DNA of 64,000 nt from positions 28,846 through 92,845 of the forward strand of contig CANQUC010000003.1 in assembly GCA_947626945.1 (NCBI GenBank), written 5' to 3'. The first letter of the stretch is position 1. Each line of letters begins with the position of its first letter. The position numbers were made by a program, and so were the translations under genes. This DNA comes from an uncultured Lachnospiraceae bacterium. Lineage in GTDB: Bacteria; Bacillota; Clostridia; Lachnospirales; Lachnospiraceae. Positions 27,527 through 35,514 of this stretch are shown piece after piece. The notes under the pieces were generated by a model, which did not search any database, was not told the origin of the DNA, and saw only the letters and a program-made list of their open reading frames with translations.

Positions 27527-28207
27527 TTATTTGGAAGTAGGTATGTAAGGCCTTAAAACACCTGCCACATTGACCAGCGGGAGCGTCTGCAGCCAGACAT
27601 GTCCCGGTCCGGTAATCACAGTGTTAAAGAATCCCTCACCGCCAAACAGTTTGTTTTTGGCGCCGGCTACTGTTTTGATATCAATGTCACAGGACGCGGT
27701 CATCGCTGCCAGATGTCCGGTATCGATCACCATCTGCTGTCCTTTTTCCAGCTCATACTCTACTACATGACCATCAAACTCCGCAAACACGATTCCCGTT
27801 CCGGAAGTCTTCTGCATGATAAAGCCCTCGCCGCCAAACAGGCCGGCGGCAACTTTCTTACGGAAGTGCACAGACAGGGTCACACCTTTCTCTCCTGCCA
27901 GATACGCGCTCTTCTGGAAAATCATCTCATGGCCCGGAGAGATTTCAAAAGGCACGATGGAGCCCGGGAAAGACGAGGAAAACGCAATCATGCCCGGTCC
28001 GCCCTCGGCGGTATAAATATTCTGAAACATTTTTTCCCCTGAAAAAGCTCTTCCAAGAGCTTTTCCGATTCCGCCGTTTGTAGTTGTCTCCATTTTCATG
28101 TTAGGAGTCATCCAGGACATGGCGCCTCCCTCTGTGGTCATCTGCTCTCCCGGCTCAAGTTCGCAGATTACTACCGGCAGAGTATCTCCTTTAATTTGAT
28201 ATTTCAT
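27527..28207 (-). CDS. AIM24/TIGR00266 family protein
   Basis: This 226-residue beta-rich protein belongs to the AIM24 family, which has no established biochemical role in bacteria. Family features are the start IKGDTLPVVICELEPGEQMTTEGGAMSWMTP and the repeated Gly-rich LFGGEGF (about residues 125 and 190). There is no signal peptide or membrane helix. CAGGAGG precedes the ATG. It lies directly downstream of the two Nif11-type peptide genes with no obvious terminator between, so co-transcription is possible. Confidence 0.85.
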   Translation of the reverse strand: MKYQIKGDTLPVVICELEPGEQMTTEGGAMSWMTPNMKMETTTNGGIGKALGRAFSGEKMFQNIYTAEGGPGMIAFSSSFPGSIVPFEISPGHEMIFQKSAYLAGEKGVTLSVHFRKKVAAGLFGGEGFIMQKTSGTGIVFAEFDGHVVEYELEKGQQMVIDTGHLAAMTASCDIDIKTVAGAKNKLFGGEGFFNTVITGPGHVWLQTLPLVNVAGVLRPYIPTSK

Positions 28208-28314
28208 GACCTAATACCTCCTGTATAATATTTTTTTATCAGCATAGTATGCTTATGCTTTCAAATTGAAACCGATCCGTTCAAAATCATCGCTTCGTCT
28301 GTTTTTTATGGATT

Positions 28315-28659
28315 TTACATCTTCATTTTCAAAAAAGCTGCAAAGCCCTCTTCAGTTGGTGTCTGTCCAAACTTTGACATCAACGTTTCATACTGCTTCC
28401 GGTACACTTGCGTCAGCATCTCTTTCATTGCTGATGATATTCCGCCGGCGACATGCTCCAGTTCGTCTTCAGACAGCTCCTCTTGGCCGTCTACGGGCAC
28501 AGCTTTCATATCATTCAAAAATATGCCAATCTCACTTTCAGATAGATCCAGCCCTTTTTCGCCCAGCGCTTCCTGCATTTCTTTCGGGTTATCGAGCTCC
28601 ATAAGCCGGCTGACAAACTGTTTGTCTGACAATATTTCATTGAATTTTTGTTCGTTCAT
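28315..28659 (-). CDS. Nif11-type leader peptide, putative RiPP precursor A
   Basis: The 114-residue product has a Nif11-like helical leader (KFNEILSDKQFVSRLMELD, GLDLSESEIGIFL) ending in ELSEDELEHVAGG. This double-glycine site (residues 72-73) is where C39 peptidase exporters cut. The predicted 41-residue remainder has no cysteine and shares YR.QYE.LMS, TPTE.GFA and FLK with its neighbour. The start is the ATG at 28659 with GGAGG at 6-bp spacing. No modification enzyme, peptidase or exporter is near. A non-RiPP regulatory peptide remains possible. Confidence 0.75.
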   Translation of the reverse strand: MNEQKFNEILSDKQFVSRLMELDNPKEMQEALGEKGLDLSESEIGIFLNDMKAVPVDGQEELSEDELEHVAGGISSAMKEMLTQVYRKQYETLMSKFGQTPTEEGFAAFLKMKM

Positions 28660-28738
28660 TTTCTTCCTCCATGTCAATCATGAACTGAATTAAAACCGGT
28701 CCGTTCAAAATCATCGCTTCGTCTGTTTTTTATGGATT

Positions 28739-29074
28739 TTACATCATTATTTTCAAAAAATCTGCAAAGCCCGCTTCAGTTGGTGTCCCTCCAACCATTG
28801 ACATCAACCCTTCATACTGCCTCCGGTAATATTGTATCCTTGTATCATCCATTGTTCCGCCGGCGACGTGCTCCAGTTCGTCTTCAGACAGCTCCTCTTG
28901 GCCGTCTACGGGCACAGCTTTCATATCATTCAAAAATATGCCGATCTCACTTTCAGATAGATCCAGCCCTTTTTCGCGCAGCGCTTCCTGCATTTCTTTC
29001 GGGTTATCGAGCTCCATAAGCCGGCTGACAAACTGTTTGTCTGACAACATTTCATTGAATTTTTGTTCGTTCAT
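28739..29074 (-). CDS. Nif11-type leader peptide, putative RiPP precursor B
   Basis: The 111-residue paralogue of precursor A has a leader that differs at two of 73 positions (I9M and G33R) and the same VAGG cleavage site. The 38-residue C-terminal part differs markedly, beginning TMDDTRIQYYRRQYEGLMS. It too lacks cysteine. It is the first gene after the promoter at 29165-29193, so A and B are probably one transcript. Confidence 0.75.
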   Translation of the reverse strand: MNEQKFNEMLSDKQFVSRLMELDNPKEMQEALREKGLDLSESEIGIFLNDMKAVPVDGQEELSEDELEHVAGGTMDDTRIQYYRRQYEGLMSMVGGTPTEAGFADFLKIMM

Positions 29075-29164
29075 TTTCTTCCTCCTTATGAATCATAAAC
29101 TCTGCCAATCTGTCTGATTGTTTTCTATTCAAATAAATATTGGCATTTTCATATTCCAGTAACT

Positions 29165-29193
29165 AGTATAGCTTCTGTTTTCTTTTCTGTCAT
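29165..29193 (-). promoter_or_regulatory. Promoter of the precursor-peptide pair
   Basis: ATGACA (29193-29188), a 17-base spacer and TATACT (29170-29165), about 90 bases before the ATG of precursor B. Confidence 0.6.
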
Positions 29194-29253
29194 GAACCAA
29201 AACGGTCTATTTGTGTTTCCCGGTCATTTCCATGCAGGGAATAAATTGAAAGG

Positions 29254-29282
29254 AAAAAAGCTGCGGCCTTGCCGCAGCTTTG
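29254..29282 (-). terminator. Terminator after the 101-residue membrane-protein gene
   Basis: AAAGCTGCGGC and GCCGCAGCTTT form a tight hairpin with a two- to three-base loop, followed by TTTTTT on the minus strand. Confidence 0.85.
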
Positions 29283-29307
29283 ATGGTGCCTGTTTTTTGG
29301 AGTCTTC

Positions 29308-29613
29308 TTATTTTAAGGATTCTATCAGATCCACAATGGGGGAAACGGTCCGGTTTAAATTGTCCACGGCCTCGTTTACCTGATCCATGTCCAGTGTTTC
29401 CACTGTCTGATCCAGATCCTTCAGGGTCTGATCCAGCACATTCAGGGTTCCGGTCAGATGCACCGCGAGAAATATGGCCACAGCGGCCACAACCGCGCAC
29501 AGAACTGAGACCATCACCGCCATATACCGCTGTGATCTCAGCTGCTTTTTCATCAATTGGATCTCCTGATTTTCCATTGGGGCGTCCTGGATCGTTTCGT
29601 CAACTTTACTCAT
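29308..29613 (-). CDS. Small single-pass membrane protein with coiled coil
   Basis: I do not recognise a family for this 101-residue protein. It has a charged N-terminal region, one membrane helix (MAVMVSVLCAVVAAVAIFLAV) and a C-terminal heptad-like segment (LNVLDQTLKDLDQTVETLDM and VDNLNRTVSP), probably a coiled coil outside the membrane. GGGAG precedes the ATG. It follows the aldolase-like gene by 14 bases and ends at a strong terminator. Confidence 0.65.
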   Translation of the reverse strand: MSKVDETIQDAPMENQEIQLMKKQLRSQRYMAVMVSVLCAVVAAVAIFLAVHLTGTLNVLDQTLKDLDQTVETLDMDQVNEAVDNLNRTVSPIVDLIESLK

Positions 29614-29627
29614 GATTTTCTCCCTTG

Positions 29628-30599
29628 CTAATCCTGTACAATCAGTTCCTTATAAAATTCCGCGTAATCCTTCCGCTCTTCCCGGGTAAACTGAATGGCG
29701 GCGCGGGGATGCTGGTTCAGCAGACCGGTAAGCAGATACTGCACGTCGTATCCCCAGGTGACGCTTTCTTTCATTGCCGTCATATACCGCTCAATAAACT
29801 GAATCACCGGATATACTTTATATTTGGGATTTTTCAGAAATCCAAGCAAAAGCTCCATGGCACAGTTGCCCGCGCCCCGTCCCATATTTCCGTAGGTGGC
29901 GTCCAGCCAGTCCGCTCCGTCTCCCACAGCCTCAATGGTATTGGCAAAAGCCAGCTGCTGGTTGTTATGGGCATGGATTCCCACTTTTTTGCCGTATTTT
30001 TCCGCGGCGTTCATAAACAGGTCCACAATGCGGGCAATCTGCTCGGGATACAGCGCGCCGTAGCTGTCTACAATATACAATCCGTTAACCGGCGTTTTTC
30101 CAAGCATGTCCAAAGCCGCTTTTACATCCGCTTCCTGGGCATTGGAAATGGCCATGATATTGCAGGTGGTCTCATAGCCTTTTTTCGCCGCGTCTTCAAT
30201 CATGTCCACCGCCGTGGGAATGCTGTTCATGTAGGTGGCCACCCGGATTAAATCAATGGGACTTTCGCTTCTCTCAATAATATCCTTTTGGTAATCGCAG
30301 CGTCCCACATCCGCCATTACCGCGATCTTCAGATCTGTTTCATTGTCTCCCACAATCTGACGGATATCCTCGTCTTTACAAAACTTCCATTTGCCAAACT
30401 TGTCCGGATCAAACATTTCCGAGGAAGCTTTGTATCCAAACTCCATATAATCCACGCCGGCTTTCAGGTTTGCGGCATACAGCGCTTTCACAAACTCGTC
30501 GGTAAAATAGAAATCATTGACCAGCCCGCCGTCCCGCAGGGTGGCGTCCACCACACGGATGTCCGGGCGAAAATCCATCAGTTTTGAAAGTTCTTTCAT
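29628..30599 (-). CDS. DRE-TIM metallolyase (HMGL-like aldolase domain) protein
   Basis: The 323 residues form one HMG-CoA-lyase-like TIM barrel: VVDATLRDGGLVND contains the metal-binding Asp with the DRE position altered to RDGG. GIHAHNNQQLAFAN provides the H-x-H metal ligands, and LDATYGNMGRGAGN the glycine loop. Relatives include 4-hydroxy-2-oxovalerate aldolase and isopropylmalate synthase barrels. No acyl-CoA or regulatory domain is present, so the substrate is open. The ATG at 30599 follows AAAGGAG; the frame is open upstream to 30659. Confidence 0.75.
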   Translation of the reverse strand: MKELSKLMDFRPDIRVVDATLRDGGLVNDFYFTDEFVKALYAANLKAGVDYMEFGYKASSEMFDPDKFGKWKFCKDEDIRQIVGDNETDLKIAVMADVGRCDYQKDIIERSESPIDLIRVATYMNSIPTAVDMIEDAAKKGYETTCNIMAISNAQEADVKAALDMLGKTPVNGLYIVDSYGALYPEQIARIVDLFMNAAEKYGKKVGIHAHNNQQLAFANTIEAVGDGADWLDATYGNMGRGAGNCAMELLLGFLKNPKYKVYPVIQFIERYMTAMKESVTWGYDVQYLLTGLLNQHPRAAIQFTREERKDYAEFYKELIVQD

Positions 30600-30637
30600 A
30601 CGTTCTCCTTTCCGGTATATGTATCCGCTCTTTATAC

Positions 30638-30674
30638 AAAAAGCTCCGGAAGAAAACACTCTTCGGAGCTTTTG
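30638..30674 (-). terminator. Terminator after rpsI
   Basis: AAAGCTCCGAAGA and TCTTCCGGAGCTTT pair with one bulged base, followed by TTTTT on the minus strand. Confidence 0.8.
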
Positions 30675-30696
30675 CGCACTCTGTCCATGAATCCCA

Positions 30697-31083
30697 TTAT
30701 CTCTTTGAGAACTGAGGAGCTCTACGGGCCGCTTTGAGACCGTATTTCTTACGCTCTTTCATTCTGGGATCTCTTGTAAGATATCCTGCTTTTTTCAGAA
30801 TGGGACGAAACTCTGCGTCCTCATGAAGCAACGCTCTGGCAATGCCGTGTCTTACAGCGCCTGCCTGTCCGGTGTAACCGCCGCCGTGCACATTAACCTT
30901 TACATCATATTTGTTCAATGTATCCGTGGCAACCAAAGGCTGACGAACGATCACTTTCAGAGTTTCGAGACCGAAATAATCGTCAATATCTCTTTTGTTG
31001 ATGGTGATTTTGCCTGTTCCGGGGGCCAGATATACTCTGGCGATGGATTTTTTTCTTCTACCTGTTCCATATGACTGCGCCAT
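30697..31083 (-). CDS. rpsI: 30S ribosomal protein S9
   Basis: S9 is a small-subunit head protein whose C-terminal tail reaches the P-site tRNA. The 128 residues include [34 protein letters not shown] and the basic C-terminus ending FSKR. It follows rplM by 24 bases in the universal L13-S9 pair. Confidence 0.98.
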   Translation of the reverse strand: MAQSYGTGRRKKSIARVYLAPGTGKITINKRDIDDYFGLETLKVIVRQPLVATDTLNKYDVKVNVHGGGYTGQAGAVRHGIARALLHEDAEFRPILKKAGYLTRDPRMKERKKYGLKAARRAPQFSKR

Positions 31084-31107
31084 GATCTGTTTCTCCTTTC
31101 ATTCCAA

Positions 31108-31536
31108 TTAAAATGTCAGCACTTCCGGCTTCTGTGCCTGGTGCTTGTGATCCGGGCCTGCGTACACAAACAATTTCTTGTACATGGCTCTTCCAAGAGG
31201 TCCTTTTGGAAGCATTCCCTTTACCGCAAGCTCAATCACTCTTTCGGGTTTCTTTGCCAACATTTCTTTCAATGTAGTCTCTTTCATGCCGCCTACATAT
31301 TCGGAATGACGATAATAGATTTTCTGGTCCAGTTTCTTTCCGGTAACTTTCACCTTATCGGCGTTGACTACGATCACATAATCGCCTGTATCAATATGGG
31401 GTGTGAAGATCGGTTTTTTCTTGCCTCTCAGCACACTTGCAACTTCTGAAGATAAGCGTCCTAACGTGCAGCCTTCTGCATCGACAACATACCATTTTCT
31501 TTCAATGGTTGCCGGACTCGCCATATAACTTTTCAT
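31108..31536 (-). CDS. rplM: 50S ribosomal protein L13
   Basis: L13 is an early-assembly large-subunit protein. The 142 residues show [36 protein letters not shown] and [29 protein letters not shown] precedes the ATG. It is first in the rplM-rpsI operon, behind a consensus promoter and a structured leader. Confidence 0.98.
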   Translation of the reverse strand: MKSYMASPATIERKWYVVDAEGCTLGRLSSEVASVLRGKKKPIFTPHIDTGDYVIVVNADKVKVTGKKLDQKIYYRHSEYVGGMKETTLKEMLAKKPERVIELAVKGMLPKGPLGRAMYKKLFVYAGPDHKHQAQKPEVLTF

Positions 31537-31586
31537 TGGTTAACCTCCTGCTCATATGGTTGTTTCTATGATCTCAATGCCACATG

Positions 31587-31629
31587 AGGTCTTCTGTCTT
31601 TCCGGGGCTATGGAACAGACAAAAAACCT
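31587..31629 (-). ncRNA. Candidate L13 leader hairpin
   Basis: In the untranslated region before rplM the minus strand forms a long hairpin, AGGTTTTTTGTCTGTTCC pairing with GGAAAGACAGAAGACCT around ATAGCCCC. Position and shape fit the Firmicute L13 leader, thought to be an autoregulatory site for L13. I identified it by eye only. Confidence 0.55.
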
Positions 31630-31659
31630 GCAGACATCAATTACACTGCAAGCTTTTTG

Positions 31660-31688
31660 ATTATAATACACGGATTTTCAAGTGTCAA
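31660..31688 (-). promoter_or_regulatory. Promoter of rplM-rpsI
   Basis: Perfect TTGACA (31688-31683), a 17-base spacer and perfect TATAAT (31665-31660). Its -35 end lies close to the stop codon of the preceding gene. Confidence 0.92.
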
Positions 31689-31691
31689 CCC

Positions 31692-32345
31692 TTATTTTTG
31701 CCGGTCTGTGATTTTTTGTGCAATCTGCTCGTAGGTATCTCCCTTTTTCAGCTGGAACGTGCCGGCGGACAGCCGTTCTTCATATCCCCGGCCGATCAGA
31801 TACTCGTTGAACTTATCCGCGTCGTCAATGAGATTTTTTTCTTCCAGCTTTTCCGCCACCTGATAGGAATCAGAACCCGCGGGGATCTCTACTGTGATCT
31901 GCTGCTCCGGCTGAGGCGTTTTTACGCTGTCACCGCCTGCAGGCCGGTTTTGTTCCACAGCTGACGGCGACGCAGACGCCCGGGCAGTCCCATCCTCTGC
32001 AGGCAGTCCGCCCTCCGGCGCTGTTGTGGCGTTCGGCGCGGCTGAGCTTTCCGGCGCTTTCGTGGCGTTCGGCGCGGCTGAGCTCTCCGGCGCTGTTGTG
32101 ACGCCCGGCGCGGCTGAGCTCTCCGGCGCTTTCGTGACGCCCGGCGCGGCTGAACCCTCCGGCGCTTTCGTGCTTTCTTCCTCATCCCGGTCCAGAGGCA
32201 CTTCCGATACAACGGCCCCTTTTCCCGCGCTTCCGTCAGGGGAGCTTTTCTGATTATTCATCCTGACCATGGAGACTCCGGCAAATACAAGAGACGTCAC
32301 AAGCACGCCAACGCCGAAACCCCTCACAAAATATTTTGATTTCAT
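31692..32345 (-). CDS. Membrane-anchored protein with MltG-like LysM domain only
   Basis: The 217-residue protein has an N-terminal membrane anchor, an acidic linker with four 12-residue repeats (SAAPGVTKAPES type), and a C-terminal domain of about 70 residues. That domain (VEIPAGSDSYQVAEKLEEKNLI, SAGTFQLKKGDTYEQIAQKI) matches the LysM-like N-terminal part of endolytic transglycosylase MltG. The catalytic lytic domain is absent, so it may only bind glycan strands or regulate. Its ATG overlaps the previous stop by four bases (ATGA). Confidence 0.7.
   Translation of the reverse strand: MKSKYFVRGFGVGVLVTSLVFAGVSMVRMNNQKSSPDGSAGKGAVVSEVPLDRDEEESTKAPEGSAAPGVTKAPESSAAPGVTTAPESSAAPNATKAPESSAAPNATTAPEGGLPAEDGTARASASPSAVEQNRPAGGDSVKTPQPEQQITVEIPAGSDSYQVAEKLEEKNLIDDADKFNEYLIGRGYEERLSAGTFQLKKGDTYEQIAQKITDRQK
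32026..32165 (-). repeat. Four imperfect 36-bp coding repeats
   Basis: These are in frame with the MltG-like gene and encode (S/G)SAAP(G/N)(V/A)T(K/T)APE units. They create open shadow frames on both strands. The period equals 12 codons, so copy number can vary without frameshift. Confidence 0.85.
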
Positions 32346-33880
32346 CGTTCTCTCCTGCTGTAAAGGTCTATGATCATTCTCACTTCACCAATACCAAGAT
32401 TCAGCGACTTTGCGATCTCCATACTGGTCTGTCCGTTTTCATACATGTTCAGTACGGCTTTTCTTGCTTCAAAATCTGCCTCCGTGGAAACGGTGCCGCT
32501 TTCCCGAACGGCTTTCAGCAGTTTGTTGGGAGCCTCTCCCATCACAAAATCCTCCGGCAGCGGTTCCTCTGTCCCGGATTCCTCCGGCTGGGATTCCTCT
32601 GTCCCGGATTCCTCCGGCTTCGGCTCCTCCGGCTGAGATTCCTCCGTCCCGGATTCCTCCGGCTTCGGCTCCTCTGTCTTGACTTTCTCCAACTTCTGTT
32701 CTTCTGGCTGGGGTTTCTCCGGCTCCTGATCAGCTGCTTCCGCTTTTTCTGTCTCCCGGAGGTCTTTTGTCTGACTGCTGCCGCTTTCTTTTTCCGGCAC
32801 ATCCTCTCCGGAGACCTCCTGGCCTTTTTTCGGTTCTTCCTCCGGCCGGGATGCTTCCCCGGTTTCTTCCTGTTTTGGCTCTTCCTCCGGCTCGGATTGC
32901 GCCGTGGCAGCGGCGGCTTCCTCCTCTGCCTGCCGGGCGTCTTTCTGTCTGGCCGCCTCCAGTTCCTCTCCGTTCAGCACTTCCTCCACCACTGCTTTTA
33001 CCGTGTCGTCGGAAATGTCTTCAATCTCTTCTACGTCTGCGATGGTCACTTCTGTCTCTTCCAGATTCAGCAGCACATCATCGGGGATTTCCTGTTCTTT
33101 TTTCTCCTGCTGCTCCAGAGCCTGCAGCACGCCTTTCAATTCTTCGCTGTCAATGGCCTTGGTAGGTTCGGACACAGAAGCATCTTCTTTTGGCTCCTCT
33201 GTCTCAGAGGACTGCCTGACCGTCTGCAGATAATCCTCCGCAGCCAGCTCCTGGATCAGCCCTTCTTTGATCTCGCTGATAAATTCTTCCCGGATGCCTT
33301 CCGCCGACTGGCTCATGGCATCCGCCTGTTTTTTCACGATCTCCACTTCCGCGGCCAGATCCCTGGCCTTAGTGCTTACCTGCTCCACAATCTTTACATT
33401 TTCATTGATCTCATCCTGCTTATTGTTGAGCATGGAAAACAAAACGGTGACTTCATTATGGTAATTGTTGATCTCTCTGATGACCTCGTCTGAAATCCCC
33501 TGCAGCTTCTGCCGGGTTTCCTCCGCGATCCCCACAGACTCTTCCTGGGTCTGCTTTACACAGGACTGCATTTCCTCATGGGTCTGAGCGGAATACTGCT
33601 CCAAAGCGGCCTTTGCCTCGTTCAGCGCCACTTCGATCTCCCGGCGGGCCTCATCCACATAGTACTGAAGAGATTCCTTTGCGGTATCTTCGATCCTGCC
33701 CTCCGCCGTGCGGACATGCTTTTCCAGCACCCTGTCCATCTCAGCAGTCAGTTCTTCTTTATAATCCTGAATATCCCGGTCTTCCCTGCCCCAGATCTTG
33801 TCGGAAAAAACAAAGCTTGCCACAATGACGGCAATGCCGATCAGGATCAGAACGATCAGAATGATCTCCATCAGTCCCAT
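32342..33880 (-). CDS. DUF6115-type membrane-anchored coiled-coil protein
   Basis: This 512-residue protein has an N-terminal membrane helix (EIILIVLILIGIAVIVASFVF) and about 200 residues of heptad-rich helix. A long acidic Pro/Glu linker follows with repeats such as PEESGTEESQPEEPKPEE. The C-terminal domain, AVLNMYENGQTSMEIAKSLNLGIGEVRMIIDL, resembles a small helix-turn-helix as in DUF6115 proteins. Function is unknown; an envelope- or division-associated scaffold is possible. The ATG at 33880 has AAAGGGG upstream; ORF extension to 33907 lacks a site. Confidence 0.75.
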   Translation of the reverse strand: MGLMEIILIVLILIGIAVIVASFVFSDKIWGREDRDIQDYKEELTAEMDRVLEKHVRTAEGRIEDTAKESLQYYVDEARREIEVALNEAKAALEQYSAQTHEEMQSCVKQTQEESVGIAEETRQKLQGISDEVIREINNYHNEVTVLFSMLNNKQDEINENVKIVEQVSTKARDLAAEVEIVKKQADAMSQSAEGIREEFISEIKEGLIQELAAEDYLQTVRQSSETEEPKEDASVSEPTKAIDSEELKGVLQALEQQEKKEQEIPDDVLLNLEETEVTIADVEEIEDISDDTVKAVVEEVLNGEELEAARQKDARQAEEEAAAATAQSEPEEEPKQEETGEASRPEEEPKKGQEVSGEDVPEKESGSSQTKDLRETEKAEAADQEPEKPQPEEQKLEKVKTEEPKPEESGTEESQPEEPKPEESGTEESQPEESGTEEPLPEDFVMGEAPNKLLKAVRESGTVSTEADFEARKAVLNMYENGQTSMEIAKSLNLGIGEVRMIIDLYSRRER

Positions 33881-33951
33881 GGTAACCCCTTTCAAATCTA
33901 CACGCAAAATACAGATTTACATAATCATTTTACATAATATTGGCAACTAGG

Positions 33952-33979
33952 ATTATAACACATTTTTTCGGACTTACAA
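33952..33979 (-). promoter_or_regulatory. Promoter of the DUF6115/MltG-like pair
   Basis: TTGTAA (33979-33974), a 16-base spacer and perfect TATAAT (33957-33952) on the minus strand. Confidence 0.65.
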
Positions 33980-34012
33980 GTATTTTCTTTTCTTTTTTCC
34001 AAATTTTTGTAT

Positions 34013-34612
34013 TTATTTTGCCTCAAGCAGGACAATTTCCGACAGTTTTTTCTGAATCTCCAACGGCAGTTCCCCCACAGAGAACCCATAACATCCCTCT
34101 TTTTCTGATTCCGGCAGGGGCTCAACGGTTCCCTCCAGTTCCATCTGCCGGAAAGTCAGGCAGGCAAATTCCCGGCCCGCTTCAAGCTGGCTGTCCGACA
34201 GACGCTGTCCGTCCGGCAGGCAAAAGATCATGCCCTCCGCAGAAGCGCGGCAGACGCGGACATCCAGCCGGCTTTCCGGTTCCTTTCCCAGAGAGATCAC
34301 GCCGTCCTCCAAAAGATCCGCCCAAAGCTGGTCATGACCGGACATTTGGTACAGCCCGCTTTTCAGTTCCAGCTCCATCACACAGCGGTTGTCGCTTTTA
34401 TAGCGTTCCAGCACCTCCGCTTTTGCCCGAAATACCGCCGTTTCAGTATAGATCCAGCAGGTTCCCTGGGTGTATGGAGGCAGCAGTTGCAGCTGTCCGT
34501 CCACCGTGGGAATCTCCAGTTTCAGGCGGTTTTCCGATATTACCTCCACCAGGCTGCACTCCAGTCCGCAGTATAAAACTTTGGCATTTATGTTAATCTT
34601 CTCTTTCAGCAT
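34013..34612 (-). CDS. YcgR-like protein with degenerate PilZ domain
   Basis: The 199-residue soluble protein has an N-terminal beta-barrel resembling the YcgR N-domain (KLEIPTVDGQLQLLPPYTQGT, then FRAKAEVLERY). Its C-terminal half is PilZ-like (RLDVRVCRASAEGMIFC). The canonical c-di-GMP motif RxxxR...(D/N)xSxxG is not evident, so nucleotide binding is doubtful. No flagellar genes are in the window. GGAG precedes the ATG. The assignment is tentative. Confidence 0.45.
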   Translation of the reverse strand: MLKEKININAKVLYCGLECSLVEVISENRLKLEIPTVDGQLQLLPPYTQGTCWIYTETAVFRAKAEVLERYKSDNRCVMELELKSGLYQMSGHDQLWADLLEDGVISLGKEPESRLDVRVCRASAEGMIFCLPDGQRLSDSQLEAGREFACLTFRQMELEGTVEPLPESEKEGCYGFSVGELPLEIQKKLSEIVLLEAK

Positions 34613-34655
34613 CTTTGCCGCTCCTTTCCTCTGTTTGACTCAGGGATCCCTCTAT

Positions 34656-34702
34656 GAAAAAAGCTGCTGCAAATTTTTCCGTTGGTTTCATTTGCAGCAG
34701 CC
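34656..34702 (-). terminator. Terminator after codY
   Basis: GCTGCTGCAAAT and ATTTGCAGCAGC form a 12-bp perfect stem, followed by TTTTTT on the minus strand. Confidence 0.88.
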
Positions 34703-34715
34703 GGATTCCCGTTTA

Positions 34716-35498
34716 TTATGATCTGTTCTTTTTCTTGATGGCCTGCAGCTCGTCAAATACCACGTCGTTCAGCACGCGGATATAGGTTCCTTTCATTCCG
34801 GAAGACCTGGACTCAATGACACCGGCGCTTTCAAATTTGCGGAGCGCGTTGACGATTACCGAGCGGGTGATGCCGACCCGATCCGCGATCTTGCTGGCCA
34901 CAAGAATCCCCTCGTTGCCGTTCAGCTCCTCAAAGATATGGGTGATGGCTTCCAGCTCGGAAAAGGACAATGTGCTGATGGCGGATTTCACAATGTGGAT
35001 CTTTCTTTCTTCCTCGGCGTTTTCCTCATTCACGGAACGCATCATTTCCAGGCCCACCACCGTGGTGGCATATTCGCTTAAGATGATGTCGTCGATGGTA
35101 TACTGGGTTCCGTGATTGTAAATGAACAGCGTGCCCAGCCGCTCTCCCGCGATGTCGATGGGAGTGATGATGGCCTGATGCTCCCTGACGCTTTCCGCTT
35201 CAAAGCCCAGAGTCTCCAGATTCACGTTTTCCTTTGTGGACAGCACGCCCAAAAGCCTTTCATTCAGGGCGCCGTCAATGAATCCGCCTACCTTGTCGGC
35301 AATCAGCTCCGTGATCTCCGGCACCTCTTTGCACTGCCCAACGCCAAGTACCTTTCCCTTTTTGCTGATCACCAGGATATTGGAATCCAATATTTCCGTC
35401 AACACCTTGCAAATGTCGTTAAAGACCACCTTTGATGAATTGTTGTTGTGAAGCAGTTTGTTGATCTTTCTTGTCTTATCTAACAACTGTACGCTCAT
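34716..35498 (-). CDS. codY: GTP- and branched-chain-amino-acid-sensing repressor CodY
   Basis: CodY represses nitrogen, transport and stationary-phase genes when GTP and branched-chain amino acids are plentiful. The 260 residues comprise an N-terminal GAF sensor and a C-terminal winged helix with ASKIADRVGITRSVIVNALRKFESAG. The start is MSVQLLDKTRKIN at 35498, behind GGGGGAG. It directly follows topA in a comM-dprA-topA-codY run; topA-codY adjacency is common in Firmicutes. Confidence 0.96.
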   Translation of the reverse strand: MSVQLLDKTRKINKLLHNNNSSKVVFNDICKVLTEILDSNILVISKKGKVLGVGQCKEVPEITELIADKVGGFIDGALNERLLGVLSTKENVNLETLGFEAESVREHQAIITPIDIAGERLGTLFIYNHGTQYTIDDIILSEYATTVVGLEMMRSVNEENAEEERKIHIVKSAISTLSFSELEAITHIFEELNGNEGILVASKIADRVGITRSVIVNALRKFESAGVIESRSSGMKGTYIRVLNDVVFDELQAIKKKNRS

Positions 35499-35514
35499 GT
35501 TCGCTCCCCCTTTG

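Larger units (their letters stand above)
28263..29104 (-). repeat. Tandem duplication (period 424 bp) of the peptide-gene unit
   Basis: Two units, about 28263-28685 and 28688-29104, share almost identical ends (for example CCGTTCAAAATCATCGC at 28277 and 28701). Each holds one precursor gene with its Shine-Dalgarno GGAGGAAGAAA. Divergence is concentrated in the part encoding the peptide C-terminus. Confidence 0.9.

Noticed and set aside
32026..32720. Short regular repeats considered as a CRISPR array
   Set aside because: The repeats are in-frame codon repeats of two acidic/Ala-Pro linkers, with no unique spacers.
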